This document shows positions 1 to 8,470 of a DNA stretch of 35,920 nucleotides, piece after piece. The notes below the pieces were generated by a model that saw only the letters and a program-made list of their open reading frames with translations, did no database searches and was not told where the DNA came from. The position numbers and the translations under genes were made by a program. Source of the DNA: Bacteroidaceae bacterium (GTDB lineage: Bacteria > Bacteroidota > Bacteroidia > Bacteroidales > Bacteroidaceae); assembly GCA_017503645.1 (NCBI GenBank), contig JAFVSR010000036.1, positions 1-35,920 of the forward strand, written 5' to 3'. The number at the start of each line of letters is the position of its first letter. Positions within the stretch are counted from its first letter, which is position 1.

Positions 1-1242
1 GATGTGGATAAGGCCATCTACGCCCTCCTCAATCTCAACGAAGATACCGAAGTTTGTGAAGTTACGCACTTTTGCAGTGTGTTTTGAACCAACGGGATAT
101 TTCTCGTCGATGTTTGTCCAGGGATCCTCTTTGAGCTGTTTGATACCGAGTGACATCTTGCGCTCGTCGCGGTCGAGTGTCAATACAACAGCCTCTATCT
201 CGTCGCCCACCTTCATAAAGTCCTGAGCCGAACGCAAGTGCTGGTTCCAAGACATCTCTGAAACGTGGATAAGGCCCTCAACGCCGGGAGCAATCTCGAT
301 GAATGCACCATAGTCGGCCATAACAACAACTTTACCCTTAACGATATCGCCTACCTTCAAGTTAGGATCGATAGCATCCCAAGGATGGGGAGTGAGCTGC
401 TTCAAACCGAGAGCGATGCGCTTCTTCTCGTCGTCGAAATCGAGGATAACAACGTTGATCTTCTGGTCGAGAGATACAATGTCGGTAGGCTCGTTCACGC
501 GGCCCCAAGAGAGGTCTGTGATGTGGATAAGACCGTCAACGCCACCGAGGTCGATGAATACACCGTAAGATGTGATGTTCTTAACGGTACCCTCGAGTAC
601 CTGGCCCTTCTCCAATGTGCTGATAATCTTCTTCTTCTGCTCCTCGAGCTCAGCCTCGATGAGAGCTTTGTGAGATACAACAACGTTCTTGAATTCCTGG
701 TTAATCTTAACAATTTTGAAATCCTCGGTCTGGCCCACATATGCATCGTAATCGCGGATAGGCTTAACGTCAATCTGTGAACCGGGCAAGAATGCCTCGA
801 TGCCGAATACGTCTACAATCATACCACCCTTTGTGCGGCACTTGATGTAGCCCTTAACAACAGCCTGCTCTTCCATAGCTTTGTTTACAAGCTCCCAAGA
901 ACGGCTTGCGCGAGCTTTCTTGTGTGAAAGGTTAAGCTGGCCTTTCTTGTCCTCGAGGTTCTCAATGTAAACCTCTACCTGGTCGCCCACCTTCAAATCG
1001 GGGTTGTAGCGGAACTCGCTGATGGGGATGATAGCGTCCTGTTTGTAGTTGATGTCAACTATAACCTCACGCTTGTTGATAGCGATAACGGTACCGTTTA
1101 CCACTTCGCTGCTTGATACTTTGTTGAGAGTGCCATTGTAGGCCTGCTCCAACTGCTCGTATGAAAGACCTGAGATGTTCTCTCCTCTTTCATAAGACTC
1201 CCAGTTAAAATCGGGAGTACCGGTTAAATTTTCTGTGCTCAT
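1..1242 (-). CDS. rpsA: 30S ribosomal protein S1, 3' end outside window
   Basis: The frame is open for 414 codons from ATG at 1242 to the window edge, so the C-terminus is missing. Successive S1 (OB-fold) modules are visible through their recurring pattern: a GxVxxxxxxGxFVxI strand pair, then GLIH(V/I)S or GLIHIT, then a KVGD step, for example GVDGLIHITDLSWGRV, GVEGLIHVSEMSW and GVDGLIHI at the edge. S1 binds mRNA on the small ribosomal subunit and helps load structured or leader-poor messages, which matters in Bacteroidota where Shine-Dalgarno use is weak (family knowledge). The start is chosen because the protein begins MSTENLTGTPDFNWES, the usual short N-terminal tail of this lineage, and a TAnnTTTG promoter element lies about 50 bp upstream. 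It is transcribed alone from the left of the MarC gene, which diverges from it. Confidence 0.95.
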   Translation of the reverse strand, partial: MSTENLTGTPDFNWESYERGENISGLSYEQLEQAYNGTLNKVSSSEVVNGTVIAINKREVIVDINYKQDAIIPISEFRYNPDLKVGDQVEVYIENLEDKKGQLNLSHKKARASRSWELVNKAMEEQAVVKGYIKCRTKGGMIVDVFGIEAFLPGSQIDVKPIRDYDAYVGQTEDFKIVKINQEFKNVVVSHKALIEAELEEQKKKIISTLEKGQVLEGTVKNITSYGVFIDLGGVDGLIHITDLSWGRVNEPTDIVSLDQKINVVILDFDDEKKRIALGLKQLTPHPWDAIDPNLKVGDIVKGKVVVMADYGAFIEIAPGVEGLIHVSEMSWNQHLRSAQDFMKVGDEIEAVVLTLDRDERKMSLGIKQLKEDPWTNIDEKYPVGSKHTAKVRNFTNFGIFVEIEEGVDGLIHI

Positions 1243-1292
1243 AATTTGTTTTACTTTAATGAGTTAGACATTATGTTGATAGAATTCGGGCG

Positions 1293-1300
1293 CAAAGATA
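1293..1300 (-). promoter_or_regulatory. rpsA promoter -7 box
   Basis: The minus strand reads TATCTTTG, a match to the Bacteroidota primary-sigma -7 box TAnnTTTG. The expected transcription start is near 1286, giving a leader of about 45 nt before the rpsA ATG. No good TTTG is seen at the standard 19-bp distance, so only the -7 element is claimed. Confidence 0.55.
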
Positions 1301-1400
1301 CTGCTTTTTTTGCAAATAGCCTCGTTTTTTTGTTATTATTTTTAATGCGTACGTGGAATAATACTCTTATGCTCAAAAAAATATAAAAATAACGGCCTTT

Positions 1401-1432
1401 GTTGGCTGTGAAAATATTTATGAGTAAATTTG
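1401..1432 (+). promoter_or_regulatory. promoter of the marC-like gene
   Basis: TAAATTTG at 1425-1432 fits TAnnTTTG. A GTTG at 1401-1404 lies 20 bp upstream and can serve as the -33 box. The predicted start near 1438 leaves a leader of about 19 nt to the ATG at 1457. Confidence 0.55.
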
Positions 1433-1456
1433 CGATGTTGCTAAAAACCAAATATT

Positions 1457-2053
1457 ATGCTTTCAACAATTAGCTGGATTGATTTTTTGAGTGCATTTAT
1501 CGTGCTGTTTGCGGTGATAGACCCGATAGGCATTATGCCTATGGTAATGAGCCTGCGCGACAGAGGTAAAACAATAAATGCGTGGAAGGCCACACTATAT
1601 GCCTTTGGATTGATGCTTATCTTCTTTTTTATGGGCGATGTCCTATTGAGGCTCTTTAGCGTGGACGTCAACTCGTTTGCAGTTGCCGGTGCATTGGTTA
1701 TTTTCCTTATGTCGCTTGAAATGGTGCTCGACATTGAAATATTCAAGGATACCTCGGTGGTGGGCAATGATGCCACCTACGTGCCGTTGGTGTTCCCGCT
1801 GCTTGCAGGTGCCGGCTCGTTCACCACGCTCATTTCACTAAAAGCGGAATATTCATCGCCCAATATTATCCTTGCTCTGCTTGCCAATGCCGTGGTGGTG
1901 TTTGTTATGCTCAATGCCACAAAACGTATAAGCCGCATACTTGGCAAGGGTGGTGTTTATTTCACCCGCAAGTTCTTTGGTATCATTCTTCTGGCAATAT
2001 CTGTAAAACTGTTTACATCGAACTTGTCGTATCTTATCGACAGCATTAAATAA
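1457..2053 (+). CDS. MarC family integral membrane protein
   Basis: This 198-residue protein has the usual length and pattern of the MarC/UPF0056 family. It has about six hydrophobic segments, starting at residues 8-28, 45-65 and 75-95, and a family-typical early motif in which FAVIDPIGIMP follows the first helix. The loop PLVFPLLAGAGSFTTLISL is also typical. MarC proteins sit in the cytoplasmic membrane; their substrate is unknown, and the old link to multiple antibiotic resistance in E. coli has not held up (established knowledge). The gene stands alone behind its own promoter and ends at a strong bidirectional hairpin shared with the convergent apbE operon. Nothing in the sequence tells what is transported. 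Confidence 0.9.
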   Translation: MLSTISWIDFLSAFIVLFAVIDPIGIMPMVMSLRDRGKTINAWKATLYAFGLMLIFFFMGDVLLRLFSVDVNSFAVAGALVIFLMSLEMVLDIEIFKDTSVVGNDATYVPLVFPLLAGAGSFTTLISLKAEYSSPNIILALLANAVVVFVMLNATKRISRILGKGGVYFTRKFFGIILLAISVKLFTSNLSYLIDSIK

Positions 2054-2063
2054 AGGTGATGCA

Positions 2064-2109
2064 AATAACGCAAAAGGGGCTTGCCACTGCAAGCCCCTTT
2101 TGCGTTATT
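2064..2109. terminator. bidirectional terminator between marC-like gene and apbE
   Basis: Arms at 2064-2084 and 2089-2109 are perfectly complementary over 21 bp around a 4-nt loop. A GC-rich core is flanked by A/T tracts on each side, so it can act in both directions. The right arm contains the stop codon of apbE (2105-2107). Confidence 0.85.
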
Positions 2110-3103
2110 GTTGTTTGTATCTTTTGAATCCGTCGGTTTCGCACGTTTGCAGAGTGCCGTTTTCGTCGCTGTATATGAAATAGGCATCTATGCTTGTGTC
2201 GTTTTGACAGAACGACAGCGCCTCTTCAACCCCCATAACCATAAAGGCTGTGGCAAGCGCATCGGCTGTGGCGCAGTCGTCGGCAATTACAGTGGCCGAC
2301 AGCAGGCTGTGCTCCACGGGGTAGCCGCTCTTGGGGCTCACGGTGTGCGACACCTTGCGCCCGCCCTCGTAGCGGAAATTGCGGTAGTTGCCCGATGTGG
2401 CCATACTCTTGCCGCTTATGCGTATAATCTCCTGCAAGCTGTTGTTTTGTCCCGTGGCATCGTCTATGGGCTTGTTTATGCCCACTGCCCACTTCTTTCC
2501 TTTATCGTTCTTTCCTTTGGTAACGATTTCTCCGCCAATCTCCACCATATAGTTGGTTATGCCGGCTTCGTCGAGTGTGCGGGCAACAGCATCGCAGCCA
2601 TATCCTTTGGCTATGGCGCTGCAGTCGAGCATTGTTTGCGGGTGGGTTTTAGTTATTTTGCCATTTTGCAGCGACACGGTACTGTATCCCACATATCGAC
2701 GCAGTGAATCTATGGCTGCCGAGTCGGCCGGCAGGCCGTTCTTGAAGCCGAATCCCCAGGCGTTTACAAGGGGTGCCACAGTGATGTCGAATGCACCATC
2801 GGTCTTCCCGGAAATCTCTTGAGCAAGGGTGAACACCTGCGTGAACATTGCATCGGGCACAATATCGCGGTTGTTGTTTATGGCGCTTATTACCGATTGC
2901 TTGTTGAACGTGGATAGCGAGCCATCTACCCGTGCAAGGGTGGCCTTTATTGCATCGTGCATATCCTTGTCGCTCTGGTATATTATATTATAATATGTGC
3001 CGAATGTCTTGCCACTGTTGCTCTTGTAGGGTGTATTGCGGTTTATAACATACACGCTGCCCACAATAAGAAAAATGAGAAATATTATCTGCCACGCTTT
3101 CAT
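2105..3103 (-). CDS. apbE: FAD:protein FMN transferase (ApbE)
   Basis: ApbE transfers FMN from FAD onto a threonine of flavoproteins such as the Nqr/Rnf subunits, outside the cytoplasmic membrane. The 332-residue protein shows the family marks in order: GTYYNIIYQ near residue 36, the DITVAPLVNAWGFG segment, DCSAIAKGYGCDAVA as the FAD-binding helix, an IGGEIVTKG turn, SGNYRNF, HTVSPKSGYPVE, and the metal-binding ADALATAFMVMG near the end. The N-terminus is a single hydrophobic segment (about residues 4-21) without a lipobox cysteine, so I infer a membrane anchor rather than a lipoprotein. It is the last gene of the five-gene minus-strand operon, 6 bp after the DUF6048 gene. The start at ATG 3103 is the only one that keeps the anchor. 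Confidence 0.92.
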   Translation of the reverse strand: MKAWQIIFLIFLIVGSVYVINRNTPYKSNSGKTFGTYYNIIYQSDKDMHDAIKATLARVDGSLSTFNKQSVISAINNNRDIVPDAMFTQVFTLAQEISGKTDGAFDITVAPLVNAWGFGFKNGLPADSAAIDSLRRYVGYSTVSLQNGKITKTHPQTMLDCSAIAKGYGCDAVARTLDEAGITNYMVEIGGEIVTKGKNDKGKKWAVGINKPIDDATGQNNSLQEIIRISGKSMATSGNYRNFRYEGGRKVSHTVSPKSGYPVEHSLLSATVIADDCATADALATAFMVMGVEEALSFCQNDTSIDAYFIYSDENGTLQTCETDGFKRYKQQ

Positions 3104-3109
3104 AGCCTC

Positions 3110-3790
3110 TTATTTACCGAATGGAATATTATAGATAATGGTGTATGTGCCACCGAAACAGCCACTCTTGTTCTCGCCATATCCGGGTATGTACCACACC
3201 TCAGACCGGTCGCCTTTGCCATCTTTGATGAGCGATTTGTATCTTATGCTCCAGCCCATATGAAGGTTCTTCCATATCTTCACTTGCACGCCAACACCGA
3301 ATTCCATCCACGAACAGGATGCTTCCACGTCGGTAAGCGACAATGTAGCCTCGCTGCCCCACACAGGGTCGGTGAGGGGTGGAGTGGTGACATCGTATTT
3401 GGCTGTGGTTTGGCCATAACGCACCAAACCTATTATTTTGTAGTTGCTCAGTTCGCCGCTCTTTTTGTAAAGAAAATTGTAATCGAGGCCTGCGCGGAAA
3501 TATGGTGCTTGCGACTTGTAGTAGATGCCTGTTGTTTCGTCGGTGGTGTCGGTGCTGCCATAACCCACCTCTACTACGGGGAAAAAACGGTTACCGAAAT
3601 TTGCCGACACGGCCACCTCGGAACTTGTATAGTCGTTCATTATGCGGCCTATGTAGCCAAACAGGTCGGCCGAAACGCTCACACCCTTGAACTCCCACGG
3701 TTTGGCGGTTTCGCTCTGCTCCTGTGCGGGTGCAATATGAGGCAGGGATAGCAATATGCTACTTATAAAAATATATTTTAATATTTTCAT
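3110..3790 (-). CDS. DUF6048 family exported protein
   Basis: A 226-residue protein with a signal peptide (hydrophobic core residues 5-18, cleavage after the APA near residue 23). The mature part alternates hydrophobic and polar residues and carries many aromatics (for example YFRAGLDYNFLYKK, MGWSIRYKSLI, GTYTIIYNIPFGK), which suggests a small outer-membrane beta-barrel; this is inference from pattern. I match it from memory to DUF6048, which in Bacteroides sits beside a DUF6452 gene as here. I chose ATG 3790 over an in-frame TTG at 3799, because the ATG is followed at once by the signal peptide and has AAGGA before it. It overlaps the end of the DUF6452 gene by 32 bp, so the two are translationally linked. 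Function unknown. Confidence 0.8.
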   Translation of the reverse strand: MKILKYIFISSILLSLPHIAPAQEQSETAKPWEFKGVSVSADLFGYIGRIMNDYTSSEVAVSANFGNRFFPVVEVGYGSTDTTDETTGIYYKSQAPYFRAGLDYNFLYKKSGELSNYKIIGLVRYGQTTAKYDVTTPPLTDPVWGSEATLSLTDVEASCSWMEFGVGVQVKIWKNLHMGWSIRYKSLIKDGKGDRSEVWYIPGYGENKSGCFGGTYTIIYNIPFGK

Positions 3791-4256
3791 TTCCTTCAAA
3801 ATTTACATTCTTGTTCTCAATTGTGGCTTTTTCTATCCACATATTGGTGTGCTTTACTCCTTCTATTTGGTGGAACATAAGCGTGCCGCACTCCATCGAC
3901 TGGTAATAGGGGTTGTTTGTGTGGTCTATGTAGAGCGAATCGCACAGGTTGTCCTCGTAGTGAAACACCACGGTGTCGCAATCCTGTGTATAACTCATAG
4001 GCAGCTGCACCTCGCCGGCATCGGTTATGTGGTTTATCATTACACGGTCCTCGCCGTTTATCATAAGCGACACGGAGAGCGGTGCGGGGTATGCATAGGG
4101 TTGCTCCTTGCCATCTTCAATGGTGTAGAACCCGATGTTGTTGTACGATGTGTTGTTGAGCTCGCAGTCGTAGCCGTTGTCGCACGCGGCAATGGCGGCA
4201 ATGCAAAGCAGTAGTATTGCCATCGCAGTTGTAGTATATCCTTTTTTATATTTCAT
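3759..4256 (-). CDS. DUF6452 family lipoprotein
   Basis: A 165-residue protein with a lipoprotein-type signal. A hydrophobic stretch ends in a cysteine (IAACDNGYDCELNN), followed by further cysteines and a beta-rich domain. I place it in DUF6452 from memory of that N-terminus and of its pairing with DUF6048. The ATG at 4256 starts 5 bp after the glycosyltransferase stop; an in-frame TTG at 4265 would overlap that stop but is the weaker codon. The gene overlaps the next one (DUF6048) by 32 bp. Being a lipoprotein next to a predicted small barrel, it could be a partner in the cell envelope, but that is only inferred from context. Confidence 0.78.
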   Translation of the reverse strand: MKYKKGYTTTAMAILLLCIAAIAACDNGYDCELNNTSYNNIGFYTIEDGKEQPYAYPAPLSVSLMINGEDRVMINHITDAGEVQLPMSYTQDCDTVVFHYEDNLCDSLYIDHTNNPYYQSMECGTLMFHQIEGVKHTNMWIEKATIENKNVNFEGNENIKIYFYK

Positions 4257-4261
4257 CTCTA

Positions 4262-5212
4262 TCAAAATTCTTTAGCTACGTTGTATTTGTTGCGTTCCTG
4301 CGAAGTGCGGCTCACAAGTTCGGCAATGAAGCCGGTGAGGAACAGCTGTGTGCCTAAAATCATCATAGTGAGCGCTATGTAGAAGTAGGGCGAGTCGGTC
4401 ACAAGGCGTGCAGGGTGGTCGCAGGCAAGCGAGTATAGTTTGTTGGCGCCCAATATGAATGCCGATATGAAACCGATGAAGAACATTATGGTTCCCCACA
4501 GGCCGAATATGTGCATAGGGCGGTAACCGAATTTTGAAAGGAACCACAACGACATAAGGTCGAGGTAGCCGTGGAAAAAGCGGCTTATGCCAAACTTGCT
4601 CTTGCCATATTTCCTTGCCTGGTGGTGCACCACAAGCTCGCCTATCTTGGAGTATCCGGCGTTCTTGGCCAGGTAGGGGATATATCGGTGCATATCGCCA
4701 TATACCTCTATGCTCTTTACAACCTCGTTGCGGTAAGCCTTGAGCCCGCAGTTGAAGTCGTGCAGGTTCTTTATGCCCGATACCTTGCGTGCCGTGGCGT
4801 TGAACAGCTTGGTGGGCAGTGTTTTGCTCAGTGGGTCGTATCGTTTCTGTTTATAACCCGAAACAAGGTCGTACCCCTCCTCGGTAATCATTCGGTACAG
4901 GATGGGTATTTCGTCGGGGCTGTCCTGCAGGTCGGCATCCATTGTTATCACCACGTTGCCCCGGGCACGCTCGAACCCGCAATACAGGGCCGGCGACTTG
5001 CCGTAATTGCGGCGGAATTTTATTCCGTGTATGGCGGGGTTCTTCTCACTCAAGCGCTCTATCACGTTCCACGAATCGTCGGTACTGCCGTCGTTTATGA
5101 AGATGATTTCATACGAGTATGAGTGCTCCTTCATTATGCGCGCAATCCATTCCGACAGCTCGGGGAGCGACTCAGCTTCGTTGTATAGCGGTATTATTAC
5201 GGATATATCCAT
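4262..5212 (-). CDS. glycosyltransferase family 2, polyprenyl-phosphate type
   Basis: A 316-residue enzyme. Residues 1-225 form a GT-A fold: SVIIPLYNEAESL at the start, NDGSTDDS at 40-47, the metal-binding DAD at 92-94 followed by LQDSPDEIP, and FNCGLKAYRNEV in the acceptor region. Two hydrophobic helices follow (about 235-258 and 270-300). This layout is that of the DPM1/GtrB/ArnC branch, which moves a sugar from a nucleotide donor to undecaprenyl phosphate on the cytoplasmic face of the inner membrane (established knowledge). The donor sugar cannot be read from the sequence. It follows the DUF4199 gene by 33 bp and precedes two envelope proteins, so a role in envelope glycan supply is plausible. 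Confidence 0.9.
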   Translation of the reverse strand: MDISVIIPLYNEAESLPELSEWIARIMKEHSYSYEIIFINDGSTDDSWNVIERLSEKNPAIHGIKFRRNYGKSPALYCGFERARGNVVITMDADLQDSPDEIPILYRMITEEGYDLVSGYKQKRYDPLSKTLPTKLFNATARKVSGIKNLHDFNCGLKAYRNEVVKSIEVYGDMHRYIPYLAKNAGYSKIGELVVHHQARKYGKSKFGISRFFHGYLDLMSLWFLSKFGYRPMHIFGLWGTIMFFIGFISAFILGANKLYSLACDHPARLVTDSPYFYIALTMMILGTQLFLTGFIAELVSRTSQERNKYNVAKEF

Positions 5213-5245
5213 ATTGTATTGTTAGTTTCTGTTTCCGATATATGG

Positions 5246-5776
5246 TTATTGGCTCACGTTTTTACGCACGAAGATAGCTATAAAAAATGTAATGATGGGC
5301 GAAATGATGATATTTGTAGTGAAAATCTGCAATATGATGTCGCGGTTGCTGAGTGAGCGCAGCAACTCGGCTGTCTTTGCCAGTTCGTTGCGTAGGATTG
5401 CGTCTATCTGCTCCATATGTACGAGCGTGTCGAACTGCTGCAAAACAGTACCCATAAAGTAGCCGTTGTCAAGAAAAGTGAAATAAATGAACTGCGCAAT
5501 GGCTGTGAGAATGGCAGCACACATATACATAATAATGAGGAATGTCCAAGCCTGCGCAAAGCTAATCTTGTCGTCACGCTCCTTCTTGCGGTAACCGACA
5601 GCAAGGTTGCCCGCTATTATGGGCGATGATAATATGAATATGATGAACAGAAGGGAGAATGCTTGCGATTCCAGGCCAAGCAGGTAGAATATATTGGTGG
5701 CTATCATCACACCACCGAATATTGTTCCGTAGAACATCGCTCTCTCGCCAATGCTTTTCTCTTTTTCCTGTTCCAT
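5246..5776 (-). CDS. DUF4199 family membrane protein
   Basis: A 176-residue protein with four hydrophobic segments (near residues 15-34, 38-58, 76-100 and 150-168), the topology and length of DUF4199. The long hydrophilic stretch between the third and fourth segments (residues 105-145) carries HMEQIDAILRNELAKTAELLRSLSNRD and is probably helical. No catalytic motif is visible and no function is known for the family. It is the first gene of the minus-strand operon running to apbE and lies directly behind a TTTC-19-TATCTTCG promoter. Confidence 0.85.
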   Translation of the reverse strand: MEQEKEKSIGERAMFYGTIFGGVMIATNIFYLLGLESQAFSLLFIIFILSSPIIAGNLAVGYRKKERDDKISFAQAWTFLIIMYMCAAILTAIAQFIYFTFLDNGYFMGTVLQQFDTLVHMEQIDAILRNELAKTAELLRSLSNRDIILQIFTTNIIISPIITFFIAIFVRKNVSQ

Positions 5777-5804
5777 AAATGTTTGTTATTTTTGTTTTCG
5801 CGGG

Positions 5805-5835
5805 CGAAGATAGTAAAAATATCCTATTATAGAAA
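5805..5835 (-). promoter_or_regulatory. promoter of the DUF4199-GT2-apbE operon
   Basis: The minus strand has TTTC (5835-5832), a 19-bp spacer and TATCTTCG (5812-5805). This is one mismatch per box from the TTTG-19-TAnnTTTG consensus. The predicted start near 5798 gives a leader of about 22 nt before ATG 5776. Confidence 0.6.
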
Positions 5836-5873
5836 ATATATATAGACGGGTGTGTCGGTGTAATATAGTAAAA

Positions 5874-5903
5874 AAGCAGGTGCAACCGCGGTTGCACCTG
5901 CTT
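5874..5903 (-). terminator. terminator of the 847-residue secreted protein gene
   Basis: A 30-bp perfect palindrome with a GC-rich core. On the minus strand it is followed by a run of T (complement of the A run ending at 5875). It lies 23 bp past the stop codon of the minus-strand gene at 5927 and before the promoter of the next operon. Confidence 0.85.
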
Positions 5904-5926
5904 GGGGTATAGTTTATTGAGTATTA

Positions 5927-8470
5927 TTACTCAACAACTGTTTTAACACCATTGATGATGTAGATACCGGCCTTGTTAATCTCCTTAACGCGGCGGCCTG
6001 TGAGGTCGAAGATTACCTTCTCACCCTCAGCCTCTACCTTGTCAACGCCTGTTACGATAGAGCTGCCATCGAAATTGATGGTGAAGATGCCGCTGAATGA
6101 GTCGCTCCAGCTGCCCATAGGATATACTTCAGAAACATAAATCTGGTATTCACCTGCCACTGTGATAGGAGTCTCTGAAACCATACGCAATGTGTTGTAG
6201 GGAACGCTCTCGTCGTATGAGTTAACGAAGAAATACTCTGCACCATCGGGGCCTGTTACATAGAAAGCCTCGGCCCAGCAAGATACCTCCTGGTTGAACT
6301 CTACAACGATTTCGTTGATAGAACTGATTTCAGTACCCTGTACAGGTGAGATGCTTGTAACCTTCAAGCCTTCAACGATTGTGAATATGTAAGTGATATC
6401 CTCTGCGATTCTAACGTCTGTGCCGGCGTATATGTACTCCTTCTTCAATACGAATGTGTATGTACCGGGCTCTGTGATAGGCTCTGCTGTCTTCAAGCAC
6501 AATGCGTTGTATGGAGTATTCTCGCCCCAACTGTCGGTGTATGTAACGCTCAAGGGATATTCCTTGCCGTTTGCATCTGTGATAACAGCACCATTTACGC
6601 TGTCAAAAATATCCTGGCTGAACTCGAAGTAGAGGTACTCGATGCTCTTAACTGCGCCCTCGCCATCGGGGTTGGCATATACAAGCTCCAATACGTTGGG
6701 GTTGTCAACGGTGAGGCCAAGAGACTCGTTTTCGCTTGCAACAGCCAAGCCGTTGGGGTCCAAAGTGAAGAGACCGGCAGGGAATGTAATCATATAATCG
6801 CCATTGGCGGTGAGGGGAGTCTCAAGCTCGTAAACAACGCTCTTGCCATCTTCGCTCACTTTGCCTAAACCAAAGTCGAGGCCCATGTTCCAATCGGGGT
6901 CGCGGTATGTAGCATAGAGCTCCTCTGTCTCGTTGAGTGCAATGCCCTCCTCACAAGTTACAACAACCTTTGTGATGCTCTCAACTGTCTCCCAGTTTGC
7001 AGGAGTGATAGTGAGAGTGGGGTACTCGCGCATAGCGTAGAGTATAGGAAGGTTTGCACCGCCCTCGATAGACTCGAAGTTATTGTATTGTGTGCTGTAT
7101 GAAATGTTCTTACCTGTAGCCTTGTTGGTGATGGTTGCAGTGCAATCGTCCTCGATAGCGATTGTCCAGATGGCAGCATCGCCAATCTCGGTAATGTCAT
7201 CGGTTGCATTAAAGTTATTGTAAGAACCCTTCATATAGTAGTAGCGGTTGTTGGCATCCATAATGGTGTACTCGCCTGTAGTCTCGGTCTCTGTGATTGT
7301 GAAACCATAGTACTCGTTTGTCTCGATGAAGTCGCCGTTTACGGTTGCATCCTCTGTGTACAGATAACCATAGTTGGTTGTTGTGTAGTGGGGCTCACCA
7401 ATAACACCCTCATAGTTGATGAGGTATTTAGTGCCGCTTACAATCTCGGTAGCAACCTTGAAGGGCTTAACGGGAGAGATTGTGTAATACTCTTTTACTA
7501 CGTTACTGAAGATAGAGTCGCCCTCGGCGTTGGTAACAAAAGCAACAGCCTGAACTACTGCAGTTGAAAGAACCGAAAGGCTGCCCCAAGTTTTTGAACC
7601 CTCTGTTCTGGGGTCGCCACCACGGTTGTTGTAAAGAATTGTAGCACCATTGGTCTCTGTTGAGAATGTCAATGCATTTGCACCGCTCAGTTTCTCATAA
7701 ACACCGCCTTCAATTGAGAATACGGGGGCTGCAACGCCGAGTGCGTAAGAGAATGTTGCAACATCGCTGTATTTGTCGCCGTTGATAACCACAGCCTTGA
7801 TAACTGTTGTTGCGCCGAACTCGCTCACTGCAATAGCCTCGCTGTAAACAGCCGACTCTGCTGTGGGCTCTGTGCCATCGATGGTGTAGTGGATTGTGCC
7901 CTCGCTCTCGCTGCTCAACTCAACAGTTGTTGTGTTGTAGATAGTGCCGGGCTCAACCGATGCAACGGGCTTTGAAAGAGTAGCGCCGCTAACCTCGGCA
8001 GAATAAGTTACGGTGATGGTGTTGATTTTCTGTGTTTTAGCACTGCCATCCCAAGTGAATACAACCTCGCTTGCCGAACCTGTCCATACCTTGTTGTCAT
8101 ATGCGCCAACGTTGGCTGTAATATTGGCAACGGTTGCTCCTTCTAATGTGATGTTCTCGATTGTTGTGCCGCTGGGAGCTGCAACGGTCATTGTTGCGGT
8201 TTTGTAAACGCGCAAATCGTAAACACCTTTTGCCGACTTCCAAATACGTGATGCTGTAGAACCATCGGTTGTGTTAATGGTAATACCGTTTGCTGTGAAA
8301 GTTGTACCGGAGATATTAAATGCAAACGCATCATTTCCGGCATCTTCAAACATCTCATCACCTATGGCAGGTGTAAGTCCTGCGGGATTGGTGAAGTCGA
8401 ATGTTACCTCATCTGCTTGTACTGCTACAATGCTGAACAAGCAAAGAATTGAAAGTAAAAATTTCTTCAT
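5927..8470 (-). CDS. secreted multidomain protein with chitobiase-like and Ig-like modules
   Basis: An 847-residue exported protein with a signal peptide (residues 1-19, cleavage after VQA). Residues 20-158 form a beta-rich module rich in Thr and Val. Residues 165-245 match the chitobiase/beta-hexosaminidase C-terminal-like fold through GTIHYTIDGTEPT and the paired Y(S)EAI strand; a second, more diverged copy spans about 248-330. Residues 335-485 are another beta-rich module with a possible lectin-like repeat. Three Ig-like modules of about 105 residues follow (490-592, 595-700, 702-800). The tail (815-847) reads FDLTGRRV then GIYIINGVK, the short sorting-type tail seen on many secreted Bacteroidales proteins. 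No catalytic residues are recognisable, so surface binding or adhesion is more likely than enzyme activity (inference). It is monocistronic, with a leader of about 140 nt. Confidence 0.85.
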   Translation of the reverse strand: MKKFLLSILCLFSIVAVQADEVTFDFTNPAGLTPAIGDEMFEDAGNDAFAFNISGTTFTANGITINTTDGSTASRIWKSAKGVYDLRVYKTATMTVAAPSGTTIENITLEGATVANITANVGAYDNKVWTGSASEVVFTWDGSAKTQKINTITVTYSAEVSGATLSKPVASVEPGTIYNTTTVELSSESEGTIHYTIDGTEPTAESAVYSEAIAVSEFGATTVIKAVVINGDKYSDVATFSYALGVAAPVFSIEGGVYEKLSGANALTFSTETNGATILYNNRGGDPRTEGSKTWGSLSVLSTAVVQAVAFVTNAEGDSIFSNVVKEYYTISPVKPFKVATEIVSGTKYLINYEGVIGEPHYTTTNYGYLYTEDATVNGDFIETNEYYGFTITETETTGEYTIMDANNRYYYMKGSYNNFNATDDITEIGDAAIWTIAIEDDCTATITNKATGKNISYSTQYNNFESIEGGANLPILYAMREYPTLTITPANWETVESITKVVVTCEEGIALNETEELYATYRDPDWNMGLDFGLGKVSEDGKSVVYELETPLTANGDYMITFPAGLFTLDPNGLAVASENESLGLTVDNPNVLELVYANPDGEGAVKSIEYLYFEFSQDIFDSVNGAVITDANGKEYPLSVTYTDSWGENTPYNALCLKTAEPITEPGTYTFVLKKEYIYAGTDVRIAEDITYIFTIVEGLKVTSISPVQGTEISSINEIVVEFNQEVSCWAEAFYVTGPDGAEYFFVNSYDESVPYNTLRMVSETPITVAGEYQIYVSEVYPMGSWSDSFSGIFTINFDGSSIVTGVDKVEAEGEKVIFDLTGRRVKEINKAGIYIINGVKTVVE

